From the NCBI GenBank assembly GCA_030266325.1, contig JAJDHT010000012.1:1-34629 (forward strand): DNA of 34,629 nucleotides. Reading direction: 5' to 3'. How positions within the stretch are numbered: position 1 is the stretch's first letter; each line of letters begins with the position of its first letter. The notes beneath the pieces were generated by a model that was not told the DNA's origin, did not search any database, and worked only from the letters and a program-made list of their open reading frames with translations. Source of the stretch: Ruminococcaceae bacterium OttesenSCG-928-I18. GTDB lineage: Bacteria; Bacillota; Clostridia; Oscillospirales; Ruminococcaceae. Shown here in pieces: positions 9,734 to 17,168 of this stretch. A program made the position numbers and the translations under genes.

Positions 9734-9799
9734 ATGACAAAGCGGTTTACCTGCGCCTGTATCTGTCCTGTGTCGCTCCGGCATGTTCGGTCGGTGTAG
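9734..9799 (+). CDS. Cys-codon leader peptide of cysE
   Basis: This is a 21-codon frame starting MTKRFTCACICP, with Cys at positions 7, 9 and 11 and no other clustered rare residue. AAAGGAG lies 10 bases upstream. The coding segment 9772-9781, just past the Cys codons, is complementary to part of the downstream terminator. The peptide itself is probably not functional; its translation would report cysteinyl-tRNA supply, as in the amino-acid attenuators of trp and his operons. The match of the codon identity to the downstream gene (serine acetyltransferase, cysteine synthesis) is the strongest argument. Confidence 0.75.
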   Translation: MTKRFTCACICPVSLRHVRSV

Positions 9800-9874
9800 G
9801 TTTTCTTTTGCCGATGGAAACGCCCGGGGCGACGGTGTGCCCCGGGCGTTATTGTGTCTTTTCGTGTCTTTTTT
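9772..9874 (+). promoter_or_regulatory. antiterminator/terminator attenuator of cysE
   Basis: The terminator is a 12-bp perfect stem, 9819-9830 with 9839-9850, followed by a T-rich stretch ending in TCTTTTTT. The antiterminator is GTCGCTCCGG (9772-9781) pairing over ten positions with CCGGGGCGAC (9824-9833), one of them G-U, which uses up most of the terminator's 5' arm. A ribosome halted on the early Cys codons leaves 9772-9781 free (read-through). One that reaches the stop at 9797 covers it (termination). Confidence 0.7.
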
Positions 9875-9927
9875 ATACCAATTTGCCGAATTTTGGGATG
9901 AAAAACTGGAATGAGGGAAGTGTGGCA

Positions 9928-10608
9928 ATGGGCCTTTTGAGTGACGCAAAAAACATACGGAATACCGACCCTGCCGGCACGAGCCTGGCGCAGGTGCTGC
10001 TGCTTTACCCGGGGTTTCAAATATTGATTTTCCACCGGGTGGCACACTGGCTCTACCGGCACCGCCGCTTTTTCCTGGCGCGCATGGTGAGCCAGTGGGG
10101 CCGCGGGTTTACGGGGATTGAGATCCACCCGGGGGCGCAGATTGGGGACAACCTGTTTATTGACCACGGCGCCGGCGTGGTGATTGGGGAGACGGCCGAG
10201 GTGGGCAACCATGTGACCATCTACCACGGGGTGACCCTGGGAGGCACGGGCAAAGACAAGGGCAAAAGACACCCCACGGTGGAGGACGACGTGCTTTTGG
10301 GCGCGGGCGTCAAGGTGCTGGGGCCCGTGGTGATTGGCGCGAGAAGCCGTGTGGGGGCAAACAGCACGGTGTTGAGTGACGTGCCCTGTGACTCGACCGC
10401 CGTGGGCAGCCCCGCCGTCGTGGTGCGCACCCGGCGCGAAGGGGAGCCCTGCGCGCCCAGCGGGGAGCTGGACCAGAGGGATTTTCCCAATATCATCGAC
10501 CGGAGGATTACCGAGCTGGAGAGGAAACTGGCCCGGCTGGAAAAACAGGAGAGCAGACGGGCGAAATGGGAGGACAACGACCTGCCCGACGACCTGCTGG
10601 GGGACTAG
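9928..10608 (+). CDS. cysE: serine O-acetyltransferase
   Basis: This 226-residue protein is of the short Firmicute type. It acetylates L-serine with acetyl-CoA, the committed step to cysteine. An N-terminal helical part (~1-60) is followed by a left-handed beta-helix of hexapeptide repeats (~65-165) with 'IDHGAGVVIGE', 'TIYHGVTLGGTG' and 'VGSPAVVV', then a charged coiled tail (~190-226). I chose ATG 9928 because GAGGGAAG lies 7-8 bases upstream; the frame stays open to 9808 but that part lies in the leader and terminator. No cysK is adjacent in this window. Expression is probably set by the Cys attenuator. Confidence 0.9.
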   Translation: MGLLSDAKNIRNTDPAGTSLAQVLLLYPGFQILIFHRVAHWLYRHRRFFLARMVSQWGRGFTGIEIHPGAQIGDNLFIDHGAGVVIGETAEVGNHVTIYHGVTLGGTGKDKGKRHPTVEDDVLLGAGVKVLGPVVIGARSRVGANSTVLSDVPCDSTAVGSPAVVVRTRREGEPCAPSGELDQRDFPNIIDRRITELERKLARLEKQESRRAKWEDNDLPDDLLGD

Positions 10609-10619
10609 AGGAAAAACCC

Positions 10620-10743
10620 AGGCCGAAGACAAACGGCGCATCGCTTCGTCAGCTGCAAACCCACGCGGCGGTTACGTACCTTTTGTACGCGCCCGCAGCG
10701 TGGTTTTTTGCTTCCTTGCGCTGCACTCGTTTCTCTTGGCCTG
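10620..10743 (+). repeat. dispersed terminator-bearing repeat, short copy
   Basis: This ~124-bp segment is found inverted, at about 90% identity over the shared parts, at 15351-15580. It lacks ~115 bp present there. It contains a stem bounded by CCACGCGG and CGCAGCGTGG followed by six T (ending near 10710), so in this orientation it can end the cysE transcript. A TTGGCC TGCA GGCCAA palindrome borders the right end. Confidence 0.75.
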
Positions 10744-10763
10744 CAGGCCAACAGTCAAAACGC

Positions 10764-11297
10764 TTACACGTACCGGACAATCTCCGAAAGATCCTTGCGC
10801 GTTTTTTCCCTCACCTTGTCGTCCGCCGGATACCCCAGCGCTATCATGATAAAAATGGGGCTCTCTTTCGGGATGGCCAGGAGTTCCCTCAGTTTGGCGC
10901 GGTCAAAAATACCGATGATACAGCTGCCAAGACCCAGCTCTTCCGCCTGCAGGGTGATCCCATAACACGCGGCGCCCATATCCCCTTTCGCAAAGTACTG
11001 GCTGTCCACAAGTTTCCTCACCTGCGGCATCAATACGGCGGGTTCTTCCACCACGATAATAAACGCGCCGGCCTTGTCTGCCCAAGGGTTGTTGTCCATA
11101 CTCTGGGCGCATTTTACCACTTCGGGCAACACCTTCGCATCCTCCACCACCACGAAACTCCAGGGCTGCCCGTTGCAGCCCGAGGGCGTCAGCCTGGCTG
11201 CCTCCATCACCTTTTCCAGTTTTTCGTGCTCCACTGTCCGTCCATCATAGTTGCGGCAGCTTTGCCGACGGGTACACAACTGCAAAAAATCCTGCAT
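10764..11297 (-). CDS. nitroreductase-family FMN flavoprotein
   Basis: This is a 177-residue protein. The FMN-phosphate contact 'RRQSCRNYD' is near the N-terminus; 'PSGCNGQPWSFVVVED' and 'GMGAACYGITLQAEELGLGSC' (read as DMGAACYG) follow, and 'ALGYPADD' is near the end. This family reduces nitro groups, quinones or flavins with NAD(P)H; the natural substrate cannot be told. GAAGGGAGAGAG lies before the ATG. It begins 28 bases after the VWA lipoprotein gene on the same strand, so it is likely the last gene of that operon. Confidence 0.9.
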   Translation of the reverse strand: MQDFLQLCTRRQSCRNYDGRTVEHEKLEKVMEAARLTPSGCNGQPWSFVVVEDAKVLPEVVKCAQSMDNNPWADKAGAFIIVVEEPAVLMPQVRKLVDSQYFAKGDMGAACYGITLQAEELGLGSCIIGIFDRAKLRELLAIPKESPIFIMIALGYPADDKVREKTRKDLSEIVRYV

Positions 11298-11325
11298 CGC
11301 TCTCTCCCTTCTCAGCTAAAAACCA

Positions 11326-13017
11326 TCACATTTGTGCATTAAAAATATTCTTCAGGTTGTACACCACATCCTCGGGCGTCGCCTTGGTGGAGGAGGCCTC
11401 ATTCAAGCCGGACATCTCCTCCATCTCCTCCAGGGCGGTGCCGTAACAGATCGTATGTACCGGCACTCGCAGCCCGCGTATCACAGGCGCCACCTTTGAA
11501 AAATCATATCCTTCCGTCTGCTCCCCGTCGCTTAGCACAAACATCATCAGTCTCGCGTTGGGTATTTCCTCTTTGGCTTGCATCAGCATGTTCAGCGCCA
11601 CAAGTACCGCGTCGTACGTTGCCGTGCCGCCGCTCGCCAGCAAGCTTTTCACCCCGCCGTTAAACGCCGCCCGCTGCGTGTTCGAAAACTCGGCAATCGG
11701 CAGGTGCAGGTAGACGTCGTCGCTATAGCTGATCAGTCCCACATAGCTGTCCTCGTTTATGTACTGCGAGGCGTTGAGCAAGCTGCTCTTGAGCTCGGCA
11801 ATGGGCGTGCCCTCCATACTGCCCGACACATCGGTCACAAACACGGCCACCACCGGCTGCCCGGCATCCTTTTTCTTCTTCCATATCTCCTGCGCCTCAA
11901 ACAGCTGGTCCCCTGTAAAGTCCGCATCCTGGCCCTGGTAGCTCGAGTGCCCATTAAACCCGCACTCCTCGGCCATTTGCTGCGCCTGGGGCTCCAGGCA
12001 AAACTCGGTGAATAGCTCTAGCGCCTGCCGCTTTTCGGGCGGACAGCCCTCCACCGCATACACCGGGTTGTCGTGGCGAACGCCAAAGGGTGTAAAATGA
12101 TAATCCTTGAGTTCGGGCTGGTTGATGTACGCCTGGTATTCCATCACCATGGCGTCTAAAAGTCCCTTTATGGCACTCTCGCGCATCTGCGCCGTCGTAT
12201 AGGCCACCGGCGGGATCATCGCCTGCAGGTCTTCCAGTTTCGACACCGCCTGCTCGCCCAGGGGGTTCTGCGGGTCAAAGGACTGCAGCATGGCCGTCAG
12301 GATATTCAGCCCCGTGCTGCTCACATAGGGGTTTGTGTAGCCCAGCAAAATCTCTCCGTTCAGCGTCGCGTCCACCACGTTTTCCAGGGTCACTTCCCCG
12401 TGGGCCTCGGTAAACTCCTCATACTTGCGCTCGCTCATCAAAATCCCCGCGGTATTCCCGGCAATGCTTCTCTCCACAAGGTCAAGCGAGACCCCACGCG
12501 ACTCGATCATCGAAGCCCACAGTTCATTGGCCGGTGAAAAGGCGTCGGGCATATACTTGCCCGAGATAATATAGTCGGTGGCCGTGCCTGAGGCGACGGC
12601 GCGCACCGTCACTGACACTGTCCTTCCGTCCTCCAGCGTATAATTCTGCGCGTTGAACTCCTCGGCCACATCCACGAGCCACCCGTCGATATTGGGTCCG
12701 CTTTGGGCCTTGGTGGATTTTTCAGTCGAAGCCAAGATCTCCACATCCACCTGCCCGGCACCCTGTGCGGTAACGGGGTAGGTGTCGATTTCGGGCAGTT
12801 CCGCCGCAAGCCCCCCGGCGTGCTCCTCCCCAAGGTCCATCTCCGCGGGCACTTCGTGCACATTTACCTTGGTCAGCAGGGCGTCCAGCGTCTCCATTGC
12901 CTCCTCTTCGCTCAGGTCCTGTCCCGAACCCGTGCGTCCGTCTCCGCAGGAGGCCAGCAAACTCGCCAGCAGCAGCACCGACAACAAGGCCGAAATCTTT
13001 CTTTTCCACATCTTCAT
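11326..13017 (-). CDS. lipoprotein with solute-binding-like and von Willebrand A domains
   Basis: This is a 563-residue protein. A signal peptide ends in a clear lipobox (LLASC, Cys24). Residues ~80-370 resemble a periplasmic-type solute-binding fold ('VSVTVRAVASGTATDYI', 'AFSPANELWA', 'LLGYTNPYVSSTG'). Residues ~385-560 are a VWA domain with the MIDAS motif 'DVSGSM', the Thr of 'GGTATYDA' and 'LSDGEQTEG', so metal-dependent ligand binding outside the cell is expected. Among three clustered ATG codons, 13017 has the best distance (6 bases) to AGGGGG; 13023 is the first. It follows a membrane-protein gene by about 30 bases. The ligand is unknown; a cell-surface binding or assembly role is inference. 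Confidence 0.85.
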   Translation of the reverse strand: MKMWKRKISALLSVLLLASLLASCGDGRTGSGQDLSEEEAMETLDALLTKVNVHEVPAEMDLGEEHAGGLAAELPEIDTYPVTAQGAGQVDVEILASTEKSTKAQSGPNIDGWLVDVAEEFNAQNYTLEDGRTVSVTVRAVASGTATDYIISGKYMPDAFSPANELWASMIESRGVSLDLVERSIAGNTAGILMSERKYEEFTEAHGEVTLENVVDATLNGEILLGYTNPYVSSTGLNILTAMLQSFDPQNPLGEQAVSKLEDLQAMIPPVAYTTAQMRESAIKGLLDAMVMEYQAYINQPELKDYHFTPFGVRHDNPVYAVEGCPPEKRQALELFTEFCLEPQAQQMAEECGFNGHSSYQGQDADFTGDQLFEAQEIWKKKKDAGQPVVAVFVTDVSGSMEGTPIAELKSSLLNASQYINEDSYVGLISYSDDVYLHLPIAEFSNTQRAAFNGGVKSLLASGGTATYDAVLVALNMLMQAKEEIPNARLMMFVLSDGEQTEGYDFSKVAPVIRGLRVPVHTICYGTALEEMEEMSGLNEASSTKATPEDVVYNLKNIFNAQM

Positions 13018-13047
13018 TCCCATCCCCCTGTCTGGCCTTCCCGCCAG

Positions 13048-13800
13048 CTAATCCGATATACGGTTCATGTTTCGCAGCGACCCAATCGTCTCCGTCATCA
13101 CCTGCAAATGTAAGGCGCTCTGGTCGGGCGTCGCGTCTTTTTCGTCCACATAACATACGGTCTCCGCCAACAGCTTGTCACACATCAGCAGCAGTTCATC
13201 GTTTCGGTCCAGAAATTTGAGGATATACGCGCGGTGCTCTCTGAAAATCTCTTCCTTCCCCTTTTTCCCCACCTCTTGGGGGTCCCAAATCGTGATCCGG
13301 TTGATGATCTTCACCATATTCCGGCAGAGGGCCTGCTCGGTATCGTCCACCGTAGCCGCCACCTCTCCCAGTGTCTGCACCCGGTTTCGCTCAAATACCT
13401 CTCCCAGTTTTTCCTGTTTTCTGTCCATGCTGTCCATCTGTGAAATCGCCTGGTCGATCGCCTGCTGTAAAGCGGGCCGCTGTTTTTTATAAGCCAGCAG
13501 CTCCTCGCGGATCCGCATCGGGTCAAGCTGCTCCTTGGGCGACAGGGTCAGCTTCGGCGCAGGGCCTGGCAGCCGGTTGCGTCTCGCGTGCTTTACCGCA
13601 AGAGTAATCCACAGCGCATTCCCCGCAACGGCCAAGGCCCCCAGCACCACCCATCCGGCCACAAGCAGCAGGTCGGTTAACCCCACGCCAAAACGGATGA
13701 TCAGCTCGGTGCGGCTCAAAGAGGAAAAAAGCAGGGCCAGCAAAATCAAAACAGCATCAAAGGCTCCGCCGCCAATCAGATATTTTTTCAGGCAAACCAC
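13048..13800 (-). CDS. two-span membrane protein with long helical cytosolic part
   Basis: No family is recognised. From GTG 13800 the protein has 250 residues: two hydrophobic segments near the N-terminus (~10-30 and ~42-65), then a basic stretch and a long charged, helix-rich domain with a likely coiled coil ('QAIDQAISQMDSMDRKQEKLGEVFERNRVQTLGE'; cited in parts in the findings). The frame extends to an ATG at 13845, but the -10 box at 13857-13862 would make that start almost leaderless, whereas GGGGAAAG precedes GTG 13800. It is the first gene of an operon with the VWA lipoprotein and nitroreductase, so it may be the cytosolic-side partner of the surface lipoprotein (inference). Confidence 0.6.
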   Translation of the reverse strand: MVCLKKYLIGGGAFDAVLILLALLFSSLSRTELIIRFGVGLTDLLLVAGWVVLGALAVAGNALWITLAVKHARRNRLPGPAPKLTLSPKEQLDPMRIREELLAYKKQRPALQQAIDQAISQMDSMDRKQEKLGEVFERNRVQTLGEVAATVDDTEQALCRNMVKIINRITIWDPQEVGKKGKEEIFREHRAYILKFLDRNDELLLMCDKLLAETVCYVDEKDATPDQSALHLQVMTETIGSLRNMNRISD

Positions 13801-13856
13801 CCGCTTTCCCCAAAAGTGTGCTTTCTTCCCAGCCCACAACCACATGCCACTGCTCT

Positions 13857-13865
13857 ATTATACCA
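13857..13865 (-). promoter_or_regulatory. extended -10 promoter of the VWA operon
   Basis: On the minus strand TGG TATAAT (13865-13857) is a perfect extended -10. No good -35 is visible. The start point would be near 13850. Confidence 0.55.
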
Positions 13866-14128
13866 TATCGTCCATAAAACACCATCCAAAAAATAAAAAC
13901 CCGCCCCAACTTTTACGGAGCTCCCTCCTCTTTTCACGGGCAGATTTCGAGCATTTTTTCGCCCTTTTTTGAGTATACTTATCAATGATAGATCACTCTC
14001 CCCCTTATTTTGGGAAGGTCTCGCGCGGGGGCAGGTCATTTACTTCCTGCTCATGCGAATTATGTAACGTTCCTTCACTCGAATTTTTCCAAATGATTCG
14101 CATCTGCGACAAAGGAGTGCGCCAAGAA

Positions 14129-14305
14129 TTGAAAGCAAAAAAACCGGAACAAAAGCCCTCTTTACAGGCTATGCAGCGCGATAAAATGCTCGAAAAAGAG
14201 CTGGCCGCCGAAGAACTTCGCCTTCGGTCCATCGCAAAAGACAAAGAAAAATATCTCCAGCTCCGGGACAGGGCAAAACCGCTTGTGAAACCCAAACGGC
14301 CATAA
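14129..14305 (+). CDS. small basic coiled-coil protein
   Basis: This is a 58-residue frame starting TTG at 14129, with AAAGGAG 11 bases upstream. It is rich in Lys, Glu, Leu and Arg ('DKMLEKELAAEELRLRSIA') with a heptad-like pattern and a basic tail ending PLVKPKRP. No family is recognised. An upstream TATACT at 13974-13979 could serve as -10. The frame continues up to 13985, but that part has no ribosome site and an unprotein-like composition. Confidence 0.45.
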   Translation: MKAKKPEQKPSLQAMQRDKMLEKELAAEELRLRSIAKDKEKYLQLRDRAKPLVKPKRP

Positions 14306-14360
14306 CCCTTCTTTTTACAGCAATTTAAAAAGAGTAACCCATCCGGTATCCGGCATGCTG

Positions 14361-14369
14361 TGCTATAAT
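14361..14369 (+). promoter_or_regulatory. extended -10 promoter
   Basis: TGC TATAAT (14361-14369), itself preceded by TG, forms a strong extended -10 with no obvious -35. The start of transcription would be only about 12 bases from ATG 14388. Confidence 0.55.
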
Positions 14370-14387
14370 GAGACCGAGGTGATACGG

Positions 14388-14819
14388 ATGCAGGAAATTA
14401 CAGTTTTATCCATCGCGAGTGGTCGTTCACAGGAAACAGAGCTCAAGGCAGCGCTTTCGCGGCTCAATAAAAAGGGGCGGCGTGTGTTAAGCATCGCCTA
14501 TGCAAATTATGAGTTCATCCTCCTTCATGAACCCCTGCCTTCCGCCCCCATGGAAGAGACCACCCCGGCCGAACATGCCGCCATCCGTGCCAGGCCGGAT
14601 ATCCTGACGCTTTCCCCGGGAGAGACGGCACAGGTTCTTGTCCTGTTTGAGCACATCACCCCCTGCGAGCTTCGCTACAAGGTGCTGGACGAGGGGGGCG
14701 GCACCATCAATGAGGAAGGGGTCTATACCGCCCCGCCGCACAGCGGTGTATTCGAAATCTCCGTCGAATGCCCCTCTCACCCCCAGCTGGGAACGAAGGT
14801 GTATGCGGCGGTAAAATAG
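14388..14819 (+). CDS. hypothetical protein with Ig-like C-terminal segment
   Basis: This is a 143-residue protein with no signal peptide. The first ~45 residues (MQEITVLSIASGRSQETELK) resemble no family I know. Residues ~75-143 read like a bacterial Ig-like strand set: 'LSPGETAQVLVLFEHITPCELRYKV', 'GGGTINEEGVYTAPPHSGVFEI'. The 'G-x-I-x-x-x-G-x-Y-x-A-P' motif is typical of such domains, which are usually extracellular, so its presence in a leaderless small protein is odd. GAGGTGAT precedes the ATG. It is monocistronic. Confidence 0.6.
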   Translation: MQEITVLSIASGRSQETELKAALSRLNKKGRRVLSIAYANYEFILLHEPLPSAPMEETTPAEHAAIRARPDILTLSPGETAQVLVLFEHITPCELRYKVLDEGGGTINEEGVYTAPPHSGVFEISVECPSHPQLGTKVYAAVK

Positions 14820-14979
14820 AGGCTTCGAAGAGCGGACGGGATCGGGGCACGAAACACACCCGGATATTATACGGTGGCAGGCGCCACTCGCTTCAATTAC
14901 GCAAAAAGGGCCGCATCCCTGGATGGGAACGCCGCCCTCTTTTTTTGTGGTGAAACACCGCTGTCATGGGACAGCGGGA

Positions 14980-15189
14980 TCAGTCAATTCCCACCATAAC
15001 CGAAGTCGCCTTGATCACCGCATAGGCCTCTTTTCCCTCTTTGAGGTCGAGCTCTTTGATGGCATTCATCGAAATCGTGGCGCTGATCTGGTTTCCCCCG
15101 CCGATGTCAATCACGACAATGCCGTTCACCGCGCCCTCTTCCACCTTGACTACTTTTCCCTTGAGCTGGTTTCTTGCACTCAGTTTCAT
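14980..15189 (-). CDS. single-TOBE/Mop-domain molybdate-binding protein
   Basis: This 69-residue protein (MKLSARNQLKGKVVKVEEG...) has the molbindin pattern 'SARNQLKGKVV' and 'VVIDIGGGNQISATIS' plus a C-terminal 'AVIKATSVMVGID'. Single Mop-domain proteins bind molybdate or tungstate as oligomers and buffer the oxyanion in the cytosol. I chose ATG 15189 because AGGAGAAAT precedes it; the frame extends 14 codons further without a ribosome site. It lies divergently upstream of the mod/moa cluster, which supports the role. Confidence 0.85.
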   Translation of the reverse strand: MKLSARNQLKGKVVKVEEGAVNGIVVIDIGGGNQISATISMNAIKELDLKEGKEAYAVIKATSVMVGID

Positions 15190-15246
15190 ACTATTTCTCC
15201 TTTTTGCATATGCACTTGTGCCCATAGGCACTTCTTCTTACTTTCC

Positions 15247-15275
15247 AGAATATCCCTTGCCATCCTCTAAGTCAA
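15247..15275 (-). promoter_or_regulatory. promoter of the Mop-domain gene
   Basis: On the minus strand TTGACT (15275-15270) and TATTCT (15252-15247) have a 17-base spacer. The leader contains a GTGCC-TAT-GGGCAC hairpin. Confidence 0.65.
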
Positions 15276-15283
15276 GGCAAACC

Positions 15284-15318
15284 CCGTCGGATCTCCCCCC
15301 GCCTTTGGCGGGGGAGGG
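15284..15318. repeat. related CCCCCGCC/GGCGGGGG palindrome
   Basis: CTCCCCCCGCC TTT GGCGGGGGAGGG shares the centre of the repeats at 5943 and 9541 but I cannot see their GTCCC/GGGAC ends. It directly abuts the larger dispersed repeat. Confidence 0.4.
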
Positions 15319-15350
15319 CAGAGACTGTAGACAAAGTCCGTCCAATAACA

Positions 15351-15580
15351 GGCCAAGAGAAACGAGTGCAGCGCAGGAAGCAAAAAACCACGCGGGGGGC
15401 GCGTACAAAAGGTATGTAACTACCGCGTGGGTTTACAGCTGACAAGGTGAATTGGCCGCAAGCTGGCCAAGACTAGGCCCGCAGGCCTGTTTCGAGGCCA
15501 ACCGGTGCGCAGCACCGGCTCTTGGGCCGAGATGAGGGGGCCCTGGGGTCCGCCGCGATGTGCCGTTTGTCTTCGGCCTA
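15351..15580 (-). repeat. dispersed terminator-bearing repeat, long inverted copy
   Basis: This ~230-bp segment is the inverted counterpart of 10620-10743. It has the same ends (GGCCAAGAGAAACGAG side and the GTCTTCGGCC side), the same CCACGCGG...CGCGTGG stem with a T6 tail on the minus strand, and about 115 extra bp holding further GC palindromes such as CCGGTGC GCA GCACCGG. It contains no coding frame of note. It lies just upstream of the moeA promoter. Confidence 0.75.
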
Positions 15581-15588
15581 CGCCCGCA

Positions 15589-15617
15589 TTGACCATAACC
15601 TCCCCTTGTTGTATGAT
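15589..15617 (+). promoter_or_regulatory. promoter of moeA
   Basis: TTGACC (15589-15594) and TATGAT (15612-15617) have a 17-base spacer. It begins about 9 bases after the end of the dispersed repeat. Confidence 0.7.
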
Positions 15618-15673
15618 ACTCCCCAGTACCTCAAGTGAAGAGAAGAGTAAGAGTAAGATAAGGGGAGTGTGAC

Positions 15674-16879
15674 ATGCATCAGCATCTGCCGCTGGAAAAG
15701 GCGGTCGCTCTGCTTTTAGAGCATAACCATGCCTCAAACGCCAGTGAAACACTCCCGCTTTCGCAGGCGCTCGGGCGCGTTTTAGCCGGCGACCTCTTCG
15801 CCCAAATCGCGCAGCCTCCGTTCTCACGGTCGCCTTTGGACGGGTACGCCGTCCGCTATGAGGACATCGCCAATGCGGGTCCCTCCTCCCCCGCCCGGCT
15901 GTCTGTCACGCAGGAGATCTTTGCCGGGGACGCCCCCCAAAAACCTCTGCAGGAAGGGGAAGCCGCACGCATCATGACGGGCGCACCCCTGCCCGTCGGC
16001 ACAAGCGCCGTCGTGCGGCAGGAGGACACCGATGAAGGGGGCGAAACGGTACAAATCTTTGAAACGCTGGGCAAAGGAGCCAACCTCTGCCTGCAGGGGG
16101 AAGACGTACAAAAGGGCCAGCCGCTGCTGCAGGGCGGCAGTTTTCTGAATAGCTCGGCCATCGGCATCCTGGCCGGCCAGGGGCTGCGCCAGGTTTCTGT
16201 CTATCCCAAACCGAAGGTGGGCATCCTCTCTACGGGCAGCGAACTGGCCGAGCTGGGCGCCCCGCTGGCAGAGGGGAAAATCTACGACAGCAACCTCCAT
16301 TTGCTCTGCGCCCGGGTGCGGGAACTCGGTGGCATATCAAAAGGGGTTGTCGCGCCGGATGTGCCCAACACCCTGCTGGCAGAGCTTGAAACCCTGCACG
16401 CGGAAAACGACCTTGTCGTCAGCACCGGCGGCGTCTCGGTCGGCCGCCACGACTATATGTACGAAGTGGGCCAAAAGGCAGAGGCCTCCCCGCTGTTCAA
16501 GGGGGTGGCCGTGAAACCGGGCTCCCCCGCCATCGGTTTCCTCAAACAGGGTAAAACCATACTCTGCCTCTCGGGCAACCCCTTTGCCGCTTTCGCCACC
16601 TTCGAAATGCTGGCCGTGCCCTGTATCTTGCAAAAAGGGGGAAACCGCCACCCACTGCCTCAACGTTCCGGCGGTTTTTTGGAGAACGATTTTCACAAAC
16701 CCAGCCCCTGCCGCCGGCTTTTACGCGCCAGCCTTCGGGACGGGAAGGTCTATCTGCCAAAAAAACATGCTTCGGGTATGCTCTCCTCCCTTGTAAACTG
16801 CAACTGCCTGCTCGACATCCCCGCAGGCAGCGGGCCCCTCTCCCGTGGGGATGCCGTCACCGTCATGTTGCTGCGTTGA
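15674..16879 (+). CDS. moeA: molybdopterin molybdotransferase
   Basis: This 401-residue protein is full length. MoeA inserts molybdate into adenylylated molybdopterin. Motifs are the N-terminal 'PPFSRSPLDGYAVR', 'ARIMTGAPLPVGTSAVV', 'GILSTGSEL', 'TGGVSVGRHDYM' and 'CLSGNPFAAFATFEMLAVP' before the C-terminal beta domain. AGGGGAG lies 6 bases before ATG 15674. A strong terminator follows, so moeA is transcribed apart from modABC. Confidence 0.95.
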   Translation: MHQHLPLEKAVALLLEHNHASNASETLPLSQALGRVLAGDLFAQIAQPPFSRSPLDGYAVRYEDIANAGPSSPARLSVTQEIFAGDAPQKPLQEGEAARIMTGAPLPVGTSAVVRQEDTDEGGETVQIFETLGKGANLCLQGEDVQKGQPLLQGGSFLNSSAIGILAGQGLRQVSVYPKPKVGILSTGSELAELGAPLAEGKIYDSNLHLLCARVRELGGISKGVVAPDVPNTLLAELETLHAENDLVVSTGGVSVGRHDYMYEVGQKAEASPLFKGVAVKPGSPAIGFLKQGKTILCLSGNPFAAFATFEMLAVPCILQKGGNRHPLPQRSGGFLENDFHKPSPCRRLLRASLRDGKVYLPKKHASGMLSSLVNCNCLLDIPAGSGPLSRGDAVTVMLLR

Positions 16880-16911
16880 CTGTCTGAGACAAGTAATACG
16901 CCTTTTTCGCC

Positions 16912-16936
16912 CCGGCCCGCGCGGCCGGTTTTTTTT
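16912..16936 (+). terminator. moeA terminator
   Basis: CCGGCC (16912-16917), loop CGCGC, GGCCGG (16923-16928), then eight T. It is a compact rho-independent terminator. Confidence 0.85.
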
Positions 16937-17057
16937 ATTCCCCATCAGTCGGGTCTCATGCCTCTCCCCTTTGGGCGGGCTTGCCGGCCCGTAGCGCCGC
17001 CCTTTCCCCCGCCGGAGAAGGGGGAAAAGGAAATAACAACATGGTAAAATTTAGCCA

Positions 17058-17086
17058 TTGCATTTCCTCTTGCGGTTTAGTATAAT
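17058..17086 (+). promoter_or_regulatory. promoter of the mod-moa operon
   Basis: TTGCAT (17058-17063) and TATAAT (17081-17086) have a 17-base spacer; the start of transcription would be near 17093. Confidence 0.8.
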
Positions 17087-17095
17087 AGCCCCTAG

Positions 17096-17127
17096 CGATC
17101 GATATATTTACAAAAAGATATCGATCG
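17096..17127. promoter_or_regulatory. candidate molybdate-responsive operator at modA
   Basis: A perfect 10-bp inverted repeat, CGATCGATAT (17096-17105) and ATATCGATCG (17118-17127), has an AT-rich 12-base spacer and begins about 3 bases after the predicted start of transcription. A dimeric repressor bound here would block the promoter. The ModE-like HTH protein encoded at 22002-22916 is the obvious candidate, but no binding data exist. Confidence 0.7.
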
Positions 17128-17168
17128 TCCAACCCTGGCACGTCAATAGTAGACAAGGAGACACAACC

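Noticed and set aside
16940-17057. Third full copy of the GTCCC/GGGAC palindromic repeat
   Set aside because: CCTTTCCCCC...GGGGGAAAAGG and an AAATTTTACCA-like block recall the family in inverted orientation, but the ends cannot be aligned by eye with enough confidence.
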